From: Paragordius varius
Lineage: Eukaryota; Nematomorpha
Direction: 5' to 3'
Length of the DNA stretch: 64,000 bases
Assembly (NCBI GenBank): GCA_964247055.1
Contig: OZ176050.1
Span: 8,246,001 to 8,310,000, forward strand
Below, one piece after another: positions 13,151 to 26,700 of this stretch. A program made the translations under genes and the position numbers. How positions within the stretch are numbered: position 1 is the stretch's first letter; the number at the start of each line of letters is the position of its first letter. The notes under the pieces are model-generated. The model was not told the DNA's origin. It searched no databases and was given only the letters and a program-made list of their open reading frames with translations.

Positions 13151-14741
13151 ACAAATTCAATTTCATCCATGTAAAAAATTATGTGAAAAAAGAGACTCTA
13201 AACTCAGGTAAACAATTGCGACACTCATAACAGCTATGTTTTCTAAAAATATTTTTATAATTTTTTTAAGATATTGAGAAAAATGGAGTATCATATCAAT
13301 AATTTAACAATTGCTTTTTTATTCATTAAATTAAAAATTATTATGTTGATTAAGGCCCAAACGCCAAATTCTAAATTTCTTTATAAGGTTATAGGAATTT
13401 AAATTTTCCAAATACAATTTGTATTTTTAAGGCTCACCATTCGTGTTTGATAGTATGTCTTATGCAATTCTAATATATTTAGCATCAATAATAAAGAAAT
13501 GCCATTTATAACAGAAATTTCCCTATTTGTTTCATTATAACAAATAATACTATGCCACTGTTGTATAAAAATGATCATATAAGGTTTGGTTGTATAATTT
13601 AACCATAATATTATTTTAAAAGATAAATTATAACCTATTTAATTTTCCCTAAAAATAACTTGATTTTTACTTCGATTTGAGCCGTTTTCTTTGCATAAAA
13701 TTCTAAGGCTTCATGTGTTGTCTGATTATGAATCGGGTTGTTGGGATTCAAAATTTTGGCCAAATCGTCGTTAAAACGCGACAGATAAACGGTTAAAATA
13801 TAAATATTGTGACCAACAATCTAAACAATATTATTTTAAGGTTATATCATAAAAATAAGAAAAATATTTAGGGTTAATACTCTCAATAATTATTTATACA
13901 TTTTTTGATAATTTTCTAAAATAAAAAAAATTAAATGTTTACTCGCCGTGTCCTGTAGTTCGACGTGTTAAATATATTATTTTTATTGTTATAATATTAT
14001 ATACTTACCGTTGACTTATCAATGCAATATAAATCATCTTCAGTCGATTTTTCACTGTGAATTTTATTTTGTTCCAAATAAAAAGATGTTATTGTATCAA
14101 GCTATAATAAATTAAGTCCATTTACTATGATATTAAAATTCAAATTAAATAGGATTCTTTCAGAAGTCTCAGTATCATTTCTACTTTCCATAAGCGAAAG
14201 CAATAATTTGACCGCATTGTACTAAAAAATATTGATAATACAGTTAACCTTGATATCCAAACACAGATCCAATCTTTTGGAGGATAAGGGTGTTATATCA
14301 TTTAATATCATACCAATTATAATGTCTATTACATTGGATTCATGTTTTGATATGCAATTCTGTGTGGAAAAAAGTTGAAAAAATACACGTAAAAATATAA
14401 TCAAAAGATTAATACACCTTTAGCTATATTAATTAACTGATTATTTGAATTTAAGGATGGTGTTATTATGTGATATCATTTGATCCACCTAAAATTTGCT
14501 ACAAAATAATCAATACTTCCTATGTTTGGATTCAGTCCAATCCATTATCATGAATTTATTTAAAAATTTTACACCAAATTTTAGGCGGCATAGTAAGTTT
14601 AATTCCATTTATTGTTAAATTGGTGTTATTGAAAACATAATAGGGCCGCTTTATTTTCAAAATTTTCTGTTTGACTCTATAAATGCTACTTTAGTTTAAT
14701 TTAAAATTCGTATAAACGACTGATACCAAAATTGCAAAGTT

Positions 14742-14779
<38 letters not shown>

Positions 14780-17700
14780 GAAATTGATATGTGAAAACCT
14801 CAAGTCAAATAGTTGTGAGGTACTGGAGTGCTAACAAGCACGAAACTAGTCTACTATTAATGAGGGCATTTCACATATCCTTTATATTTTCTATAATTTT
14901 CGATTATCATTATTTCCGGATTTAACAATTGTTATTGCAAAAACTTAATATTGTAATATTAATCACCATAAAATTTGGGCAAGAAGAGGAAATACTATAA
15001 GATTAAAAGATGTTTTATAATCGAAAGTTTTTCAAAATATTTACGATTATTTAGGTCATAATAATCAGTAACAACGAAACCCCCTTTCATCAACTAGGGA
15101 AACCATTTTGATCACTGGCTGAAGAAGCTAGCCTATTTTTAAAAACTATAAAAATATCACATTTACAGATAAATATAAATACTCTCATCAAATAAATTTC
15201 AATCAAATACTAAAACTCTTACTGTAAAAATTAATAAATGCTGAAATCAGAGAGACGTAGCACTACTCATTTGAAAATTACGTAAAACTAAAAATTTAAA
15301 ATCTAAATAAAACAGCCAAATCTCTGCCCTTAAAGATGGACCACCAATAATAAAACCTAAAAAATGTTGAATGATATTTCGTAAATGGTTAATTATATAA
15401 AGTGGATCGCTTTTTTGCTTATGTTTTAGGGATATGTGTATCCATACTCCAGCATATTACATTATAATAGAGCTATTCGTAAAATATGGAAGAAAAAAAT
15501 AAAAAACACTGATATAGCAAACAAAATCAAAACACAAATAACACTACGTCTTAAAATAACCAAGCGAAAATTCAGTGTGGGGAAAGTAAACGGCAAGATA
15601 GGAAGATGCCGCATGGCTTTCCGATGGATGGACAAAATATTGTCCCTTTCTAAATATCCATCCAAAACTGATTTCAAAACACTAACGGTCGTTCTGCAAG
15701 CTTTCAACCAACCAATCAACTGCTATGAGGATTTATAATAAATAAAGGGTTTAAAATTTCGCAATTCCTAAACAAAAATCGAAGAATTTTGCATGAAAAA
15801 AAGATTATAAATAAACTAGATAGGAACATGTTTCATTTAGAGGATTCAATGTTTTAATTAATTATTTTATATTAGATATTTGAAGATAATGACAATAAAA
15901 TGTCATATACGTATTAAACCTGATTTTCAATGCAGGGTCCCTGACAGTATTCAGTTAAAGACGACAAAATCTGACAAATTAATTCGCTGTTATCTTCATT
16001 GATGTACAACCCCAGTAAACCTAAAGTACCAGAAATCGATCCACAAATAGTGTCTAAAAGTTTCAAAGTTTCGCTGACCATATTATAGTTGGTTTTGTTG
16101 TGTTGTGTGCGCAAAAAGTTCTGGAAATTAAGTGAATATTAATGATATATAAGCTATATAAAATTCTTTAAGTGTTAATTGAAAATACCTATTTAAGTTT
16201 AAAATTCTTTAGGTAACTCAATTTTAATTATTTATCGGGCTAATTTTATTAAGGCATTTCGAAATGATTGCAAAATAAAAAGATATTTTATGACAAACAC
16301 CAATATAACGGTTCGATAATTAAATATTAAAAAAAATACTATATTTTAAACTATTTTATTGCAAATTATCACTAAATATGGATATCTGAAATAGTTTTAA
16401 CTATTATTGATAAATTATATCAAAAAATAATAAAAAACTTGTAAATGGATGTTATGATTTTCACAAAGCAATTGAAGAAAACGCAATATTGGTTGCATTA
16501 GGTCTAATTCTGTAAGAATTTTTTTCTCTGTATCAGATGCCCCACTGTCAGAAAATAATCTAGGGTTTTTAACATTGTACTCTAGCGGTTAAAACTTTAT
16601 ATTGTTACCGGTTGTTTGGGATGGATAATACAGATTAACCAAAAAAGAGGTAAATCTATTAGCAGCTAAAATGTCTACTAAATAAATCTGGATTTTGGTA
16701 ACAAATGAAAATAAACTTTCACCTATATGTTATAAAATAAAAATAAATTAAAAAATTGACATTGACACTTTATAGATAATATACTTTGAATGGGTCGATT
16801 ATTAAAATCTTTTATTGCAATTTGGGATGTTTTCTTTGGTTTCACTTGTGTGCTTTTATCGATGTTATCATTCGTAGTGAGAATATTTACCTTTAAAATA
16901 ATTTATCATTCTACTTTAATTTCATTTTGAGCGGATTGTATGTGATGCGTTAGAATCTTAAAAAATGCGTCACATTTTGACGGCTCCTTTGAAAGTATGG
17001 ACGAAAAGGAGGTCTGTTTCATAAAATGTTAGACATAATTAACAATGTAAATTTTAGCGTAATTATTAAATTTTTATTTTTAAATATTTTTGATTCTGGT
17101 TTTTAAACGTATAATATGGCACTCGAGCTCACCAAATAAATTTAACGAGCTGTATTTTTTTCTTGTGGACAGTATTATCGATAATTATGACACTTCGGTT
17201 TAAATATGATATTTAAATCTTGAAGGCATATGTAAATGAATTTAAATACTTTAGATTGGAAACATTAATCGAACTGAAAACTCCGTAAAAGCACGTATTT
17301 TAAGGAAATGTATTAAAATTCTTCTACCCGTTTAAAAAAATAATTATTATCTTACACTGGTAGAAAAGTAATAATAATGAACCAGTTTTTCGAAAAAAAG
17401 GATGAACATAAATTTTAAGGATAAGGTAATTAATAATTAATGCTAAAGTATACTTGTATGACGTCATTACCACCCTCGAGCAAAGAGATTGACAGATCTA
17501 AACATTCCAACAATATTTTTTCGCTCGGATCTTTTATGATAAGGTTAATGATCATTTCAGTGCATCCTTGCTAAAATTAAAGAAAAATGAAAATGTTCTC
17601 TACTTTGTCTAATTTTGCTTGGATTTCTGATAAACTTTCCGTTTCGCTTTTGTTTGTAACATCCAAAGCTAACGATTTCAATTTGTTTCCCTTTATTAGT

Positions 17701-20700
17701 TTTTATAACGAATAATACTTGATTGCTACAAGCAATCATTTCCCTTAATGTCTCCAAAACTTTGACACATAAAACTTCCTCCTTTTCTTCATACAATTTA
17801 ATGGTGTGGTTAATTAACCTTAATTTTAAAATTATGCATAAAGTATATAGAATCAGGCCCATTTTCCTGTATTTAAAAATTATAAACTGGTTATTATTTT
17901 TTTGTTATTAAATATAATAAAAGATATATACAGGAAAAAAAATGTTAATTTTGATTTTGTTTAACAGAGTATGCATAAAATAGAAGGAAAGCTATTATTC
18001 TAAGCCGTAAAAACCGGAGTATTAATGATCCATTTTCGAAGCCTGTGTAAATATCAGAATATGGAGGAAATAAGCGTTCCGGATGATGTAAAACACCGAC
18101 TAGTGAAGCCAAATCCGAAACTATAATTGATTGCCAATCTTCATCAATTTCTTTGCAGGTATCCTAAAAACATAGGCAGAAAGATTGGATTTTAAATGTT
18201 AGTATAAATGAAGCGTAGAGAGTCATCAATTTTTTTAATATCAAAATATAGTGTAAATTATAGATGCTGTTACCTGAAAAATTTGTATAATGTATTTGTA
18301 ATTTTTGTCATTTTCACTAGTTGCGTTAGATTTGGGCTTTATGGAATCTTTCCACATTTTTGTATGCTTGATAACGGTTTGGGCTTGACTAATTATCATT
18401 TCTACTTGGTAACTTAGATCACCGGGAATAAGTACTTTGCGTACCCTTGCTAATATATAATATATATGCGTTATTATATTTACCAAAAACATCTTATCAA
18501 ATTCAAAATAATTGGTCTGATTTTAGGCTCAAAAATTTTCATAATTTTATCGTAAACTTTCTTAAAAGGAAAAATATTGTTTTTAGTAAGTTGTCTATTT
18601 TTAAATTTTTATCATAAATGTATTAATTAACAGTTTTATTTATTATATATTATTTATTTATAACGTGATTAAATGGCAAATATTTATTTAACACTTGGCA
18701 ACACCTTCGTTTCAGTCCTAAGATTCAAAGGTCTTTGGGGACCCCAGGATTGTATAAAATCAAATATTTTTAAAATTATATAACAAACTGAAACCGTTGC
18801 AAAAGTTTGCATTTATATAACACAGTTTCAAAATGTAAAAAAATTTATTTTAAAAATTGATATTACTTTAGATAAACCTCTAGGTAAAAAAATTAGTCAA
18901 CATAATATGTGTGCATTAGATAGATATAAAAATGATATAAATTAAACTACTTTTTCTCTTCTCATCATTGTTAATGTGATTGAAATAAATAATTTTCTTT
19001 ATCCTTAGCGTTAGATTTAATTTTAAAATGGCGTCGAAGTAGTTGAATATAGCATTTTTAATAACCAATTTTATTTAAATATTTGGCTTATTTATATAAT
19101 TTCCATAAATTGGAACAGTTTTTCTCAAAAGTTTTTGAATATCAACTCAAATATAGTCTGGGGTCTTTAGATGCCCTAATTTGAATCAAAGTGTTAATAA
19201 ATGATTAATTATTAGAGTATTATAGTGATATGTTACGAAAAATAAAAATATTATTAATGATTCAGATCGCCATATTACCGTCTTGACCAAGTTATTTAGT
19301 TAGCCATTTTATTGTAATTTTTTGTCCAACGGGTCACCGATTTTTACATTTTAGTTAAATTATAAACATACCAGTTTCACATAAAGATTTGATACACTTC
19401 TTAATATGATATTTATGAGTGCCACTTAATTGTGCGACCTGTGACAATTCACAAATCTTTTCTAGGAGTTGCAGGAAAATTGGTTGATTACTCTAAAAAG
19501 ATAGGCGTAAAATATTATTTTTGGATTAACATTTTTATTAGGTATATTATTATAAGAAATTCTTAATAATTCGTAATTTAATTGTTTTGATAGTATTTTA
19601 TTTAGTTATTAAACAAACTTTGACTTTACCATGCACGCATGCAAATCATCAGTCGAACAATTAAGAATTGAGTTTTGGGAGGAGTAAGGGCTTAAAAAAC
19701 ATTTATGTGATATGGGTATAATTTTTAAGTTCTCCACCGAACCAATTCGCTTTTTCATTTTGGACTCCATAAGAGCCGGAAAATTTGGGATGTCATCACT
19801 ATTGAAGCGTGATAAATGATTTTTCTTCATTATAAGTCGTTTCTTGGAAGACGATGAAAAGATTTCAACATCAACCACTCTTGAATCATTTATAAATACA
19901 TCACATAAAGGCGGGCTTTTGGATAAATGCTGTTTTTTGGTCCCTTTTCGCAGAAATGAATTTTCGTTAAAAAGGTTAAGTGGTTTAGAATGACATGCAA
20001 GATATACAGTACATGCAGATAATTCTTTCTAATTAAAAATTAGTACAGAAATATAACTAGCTCTCTAAACTACGAACGATTTTGGTATAGTTAGGATAAC
20101 TTATATAATCAGATAAATTTTTTTTATATCATTCTAAAAATTATTTAAGCGCTGGGTTTAAAAGATTCTTTTAGGAAAAACTACCTTAATTGACAGGCTT
20201 TGATTGGAAAAGGGCGAGGTGAAAAAGGCATTTATAACATTCATCAATGTGACGCATACGAAATTTTTAGCTTTTTCAAAACGTTTATCATTCGTTTCAT
20301 ACATGAAGGGATGAATAATCTATGATATATTAGGGGGATTATTTACCTGATCCATATCCTCCAAAATATTTTCAAATAATGTCCAAATATGACTGCTTGA
20401 ATAAATTTCTTTAACCTCAATTTCCGTATCAATGTAACAATGGTTTAAAAAGTTGATGTATGCGTCCTTTACCTATTTACAAAATATAGATTCATATCGA
20501 TATTTTTTTTATAAAAAGTTTAATTTTTAAACAACGGGATTTAAATATGAAGTAAACAAAGGTTTCAAAGCATTGTTATCCGTAGATAGCGGCAATGTGC
20601 CATGCTTTAACAAAAATTAAAGGTAATTAATGTTTAAACAAATATTTGCCCTAAATTAATTCTGTATAAGCAAAAGGAAGAAGAGTCTAACCCGTATATT

Positions 20701-23700
20701 ATTATTTCGATGGGGAGAAATGGATGGATTAAATTTCTTTAAGTTTTATATTTACCCTTTAAAACAACAACTTTAAAATTAGTGTTTAAACAGTCCTGAT
20801 GCATCTGTGTTTAACAGAAAATAATAAAATTATTTTGAAAAAATAAGCATGATTCTTGACACAAAAGATACTTTATTTTAAAATGAAAGTAAACTTCAAT
20901 TATGCAATCGGGATGTAACACCATTTTGACTATGTCATCCAATGGCAATAAAGAGTGACATTTGATTTCGGTGAAAGCGTTTTTCCCTTCAGTACAACTT
21001 GCTAATAAACGAACTAAACTGATGTGGTACCACAATGGCTCAAACATAGGATCATTGGGTAATATTTTTGACTTTATTATTAAAAAAATGATAAAATATA
21101 ACTCCAATTCAAACAATTTTTTAGAAAAAATAACACATTATATTTGATTTATATCTTACAAACACAATACCAACCTTTATATATGGCTAAATAAAATCAA
21201 TTAATTTAAAAAGACAATAGGTCATTAAGGTTAACCTGGATCAAAGATACATTCGTTTTTGTAAATGATTTTGCAGAATCAGATTTTAGTGAGTCGCAAG
21301 TTTCCGAATATGTCTTCATTAAATGAACAAACGCATTGAATGCGACGGGTTCATTGTAAAATATCAAAACGTCGTCTCCCACATTATCTAACTGGTAATT
21401 GCAATATTTAATAGAATAATTAATACTTATTAATATTTTATATTCTCGCTTCTAATATGATTAATTGGTAAAGTGCCGTTTATAACTTTATTTAATTAAC
21501 AAACCTATATATATAATTTTCCCTAAAAAGATCTTACAGTGTTTTTTCAAAGTTTAATCTTTTATTAAATCTGTGCAATGGACTAATGTAAATACGCGGT
21601 CAATCGTATCGAAAGTAGGGCATTATTTTTTATTGAAGGTTACACTTAGATATGAAACAGCTCCTCTCTTATTGGTATTTAATAATACCCTTTAGCATAT
21701 GTTTTAATCTAAAGGTGATGATAGAGAGTTACACATTATAAAACTTTACAAATTATATCATGGACAATATGAGTTTTAAAATTTCGATTGAGTTGTATTG
21801 TGGTGTCGATTTCGGAAAAAACGTACAATATTAATGGCTTATATATTTTTAATTCTGCCATACTTGCGTTGTAACTAGATCCTGGCATTTTCTAATGTAT
21901 TGCCCTTCAGCTTTGACAATACATTCCAAAAATTTTAAATATTCTGGGTTTCGTCCATACGTGCTAATGCAATGTATAAAATGTTGAACAATATTATCGG
22001 TTATCTCATTGCAAAGTTCAATGTTGTCCTTAAATATCGATTTTATAGTTTTGGGTTCAAATATCTAAATTTTTACAAAAATATGTCATATTGGGATGTA
22101 AAGATAGATTTATTTAAAAAAATACTTTTATATTCATCAAAAACGTCAAGTGCTGGTACATTAGGCTTTGATTTGTTTTATTGGCTAGGCAAAAGTTTCG
22201 AATAAATGCATGTGCAGTTTTTATAATATCCATCAATTTATTATTTCCCTAATATATATATATATATATATATATATGCGTTTTTAAATCTGTATAAATG
22301 TACTTCATAAATTCATATTTAAGCCATATATAGACATAAACCAATATCTAGCTAGTTTACCAATTGGTTAGCGGTTGTTCAATATTAACGCTAATATAAT
22401 TAATTTTTTTGATAAAATAATTTTCTAATTATGACACCATGTGCGCTCTTAAAAATGTATAAACTATAATAAAATCGATAGTAGAGAGTTCATTATATGG
22501 TAAAATATTTAAATATTTTAGTTTTTAGCTAAAATTAAGAAATACGGTATTTTCGAACATTAAGAAAATGTAACACAAATAAAATTGAAGCGTACTGTTA
22601 TTAGTACTAGGTTTCATAAGGTTTTCACATATTATTAATTGGGGCTTCGTATTTATATTTGGAGGAGCCGTTAAATGACTAACAATTAAATATAAATGCA
22701 ATTTGTCGTAATGATTGAGCAAAACTTGAATATGCGGTATGTTTCAATTTTAACTATCATACTATATTATATGTATATAGCCCAATATATAGCCTTGGAA
22801 AGACGGAAAGTAAAAAAAAACACAGATCTGATAAACAGTGTTTGACAACCACAATACCTGTTGCAATAATTGAATCTAGTTTTAAAAATGCTTTTTAGTG
22901 GTATTTTTTCACTAAAATTTCTTCAAATAACAGATCTACATGATCTTCTTAAAAGACAAAAATTTAATATTGATTCCAAATGATTCATAATCGACATTAT
23001 ACAAAGAATTGGAATAACCAAAAGTTTTAAAAAACCAGTTTATACCAATTTTATTCCTTAACTAAATGTAGAACTGGTTTAATAATGAAAAGACAGAACG
23101 GAAACCGGTTCCAATCCTTTCAATTCTGGTCTCAAGGGAGTTAGATCTCTTAAAAATAAAGTTTAATCCTTTTAACGATATTGAAAATATAATATTTGTC
23201 GATAATAATAAACAACAATTTTAATTATAATTATTGTACCTTATTACAGGGTATTTTAAGCAGATCAAGCACCACTTCATGGGCGCCTAAATTTCTTAAC
23301 AAACGTTGATCTGTTTTGGAGGACATAAGAGTTCCAGAAACATCCTTAGCGCATATTAAAACAAAATGGTTCAGAATTTCCAAAACGGTAGCATAATTTT
23401 CGTTCTCATCACTCAACAAATTGATGCTGCTAAATACATCCCCAGATTGGTACTATTATATATAAATTAAATTACAACTTTAATAAAACAATATAAAAAT
23501 ATTATATTAGGTTTGAATAAAACACTTACATCTTTTTCTGTCCCGTGTTTTATTTGTAATCGGGGTAGAATAGTGGATGATAACTTTTTACGCTTATATT
23601 CTTTTTGTATGTTTTTTATATCAGTACCAATATCAACCGTGGTATTCGTTGCACATTTTTTATTATCATTTATTTTCAATCGCTTGTGATATAATGCGTC

Positions 23701-26700
23701 ATCATCGGATGATATGTACACCGGAGATAACTGAGACTCAATATTAATTAACACACCATTATCCTCACTATGGTCCAATTTATCTGTTATAAGAGTGTTC
23801 TTTTCATCCTTAGTTAGCACCGTATTTTTTGGATTGCAATCATCAACATCATCATAATATTTTATCCAAAGCTCAGCTTTTTCCACCAGCAATTTCAATT
23901 CATCCAATTCCTGCTTCAATTGTTTGTAATTGTTAACTTCGGTTGGGGAAATCAATAATTGCACCTTGAAAAAATTAATCAATCTTGTTATTATACTTGT
24001 TTAAGCGAATCTATAAATTCCGTTTTTTGACTAAAGTACCGGAATAAAAGTCGTAATGAAGCTGAAATCAAGGGCCCATAATCATGCATAACATAATAAA
24101 GGATAAGTCTCAATAATGACAATTTTTTGTTGTTGCTTACCGTCAAACTAATGTTGTACATAAAATTTTATAATCGAACATTTTTATATAATTTTATAAT
24201 AATTCTGTTATATATGTATAATAATGGGATAACATTACTCATCGAAAAGTGGCTCCATAATTTTCCAAGTATCACCTATATTTATAAAATGTATACCATT
24301 CTTGGCAGACATTTCGTTAGAATCTGCCGCGGAGTTATTTTTTGTAAGATACATATCCAATTTAATAGGTAATATGTCATTTTTAAATTTAGCAAGATAA
24401 CAAGATATACGGTAATCCATCTGCATATCCATAAGAAACTACAAAAAACATTTATAAAAAATATATGTTAAAACAACCATTAAACACCAAATTTTGGAAT
24501 TTAACATTTTAATTTGCCCAAAGTTGTTTGGCGCTCGGTGCATGAATCCGTGCATGCGACCCCTTAAATTTTTTAAAAAATGAGTGATTTTTTATGTATT
24601 ATTTAAAATAATAATTTTTAAAGACCTATTTTTTTGAAATAAAATAATTTACTAAAACCCGGCGCCCCTTCAACTATGGCGCCCGGAGCATCAGCGCCTC
24701 TTTCTCCCCTCTAGCTACGCCTTTGATGAAATGGTCATATATTTCCATAAACATTTTCCTCATATAATGCAAAAATTAAATAATTATAAATCAAAATTTC
24801 TACAAAATGTTTAATAATATAACATTGGAGGAGCTTCATTTTACGAGTAGTGTTGGATCTAACAGTCATAAATATTTTAAACAAAATTTGTAATAAAATG
24901 ACATTTTAATATGATTTATTTTTTTAGTGATAAAAATTTTAAATAACTTGGAAAATATCGATTAGATATAATTTAGTTTCCATAATTAGATTATCCCTTC
25001 CACTGGAAGTTGCCAATGCTTGACTATACTTATAATCACAATTAATAGCGGTGAGTGATTTTCTTTTCCCATTTTTAAGCGTATACAATGTTTCTTTTGT
25101 CGCAGTTGATTTGTTAGAATGGAAAAACCTTGCTAACATGATCCAAAGTTTATTTTCGCCTAGCATAAATTTGTTTTATATTAAATGGTCAATCGTTAAT
25201 TAAAAATAATAAAAAATGTAAATTTTTCATAGAGTATACCTAAAGTTAAATTCGTTCTATCATTGAGGCCAGGTATTACGCCAGAAGATTGGTCCAAAAG
25301 CTGTAATATTCTATCCGTCATATTAATCAAACTGGTGAATGAATAAAATCCGAAGTAAACGAGACTTTTGGATAATTTCATTACCTATATATATGTAATA
25401 AAATAGTAACATAAAATTTACTTCAAAAGTCAATCGATTACGTTCATCATCTTCAAATGGCTGCGAAAGAGAAAATGTTTCCTTAAAATAATTTTCAATG
25501 AAATTTAAAATAGGAACGAATTTTTCGGATTCTATTTGGGTTTTATCTGCTAAACATATTTCATCATATCTAAACAAGAAATGAATTTTATACAGTAATA
25601 TATGTGTGATGAATACATATTTAATATTTTAAAACTTCTTAACAATGTTATAAATATTGGTAAAAAGACTTATCTTAAATCAATCATAATTCATATATGG
25701 ATAAAAATATTTATTTATATGTCTACTTTTTGGTGTCTGTACTGTTCATTTTATAAGCATCTGACCACAAACGGGCATATTTAATTGGTGTAATCACTTC
25801 TTGGGGTTCACGATCAATATGAATGTGTAATAAAAGTCGGATAAACGCTGCACGCAACAAATAAGAAAGTTGCTGATTTGTAATGCAACTAAAAAATTTA
25901 AAATATGATAACAACCACACCAATGATGTAGTAAACTATTTGCCTTGGAGAGGTCAAAAGCTAATTAATATAATTAAAGCAAATTAATTATATTACCAAT
26001 ATTTACATCTAGATTTCAACAATATCGTAATAATATTATGGTATCTTAGTCAAATATAAAAACTATAAATCTATACAAATAAGTCGAAAATATATTTGTA
26101 CAAAACAATAAAAAACGAAACAAATAAAGACATGGACAATGTAAATGAGTTTTATATATTGATTTCTTGTTAAACGGGCTAATAATGGTAATAAAGGATC
26201 GAGTTAGATGTTTGCTTCATAGAGGACGAAAGGGAAATCCATGATTTTAATAATAAATATTCTATCTATAAAATAATTATTGGATGTTTATACCTAAAAA
26301 ACATTATGATCTTGACCAATATTAATTTATAACGGTAAGATTGAATACATTTTTGACTTACTGTAAATAATTATTTAATGAATTGGAAATCGATAGAATT
26401 CAACCACAAAATCATAAAATTTAATTAATAGTAAATTTAATGTGATTTATATAAAATAAAAATGTTACTTCAATAATAATTGGATGGAAAATTGTGTGGC
26501 TAAATCATCGATTGCCATGTATTGGCGATCCAAACACAAGTTTGCAAACAGCAATAATTGATACCTGTAATATCTTCAATATGTTAAAAAAACAAGTACT
26601 TTAATGTCTTTGCATCTTCTTTATTAGTTAAGGCATCATTGTTAAGATCGATTAACGATTTGGAGATGATGTTTCCATTGTTCCAATACAGATAAACCTT

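Noticed and set aside
15436-15738. 100-codon frame (+) overlapping an 85-codon frame (-) as a possible intronic gene
   Set aside because: No homology recognised on either strand and it lies in an ITPR intron; kept only as an unexplained stretch.
22800-23160. Possible transposon remnant with 'aaccggttcc' and repeated 'aaaccagttt/aactggttt' motifs
   Set aside because: Short palindromic words only; no element boundaries or duplicated target could be defined.
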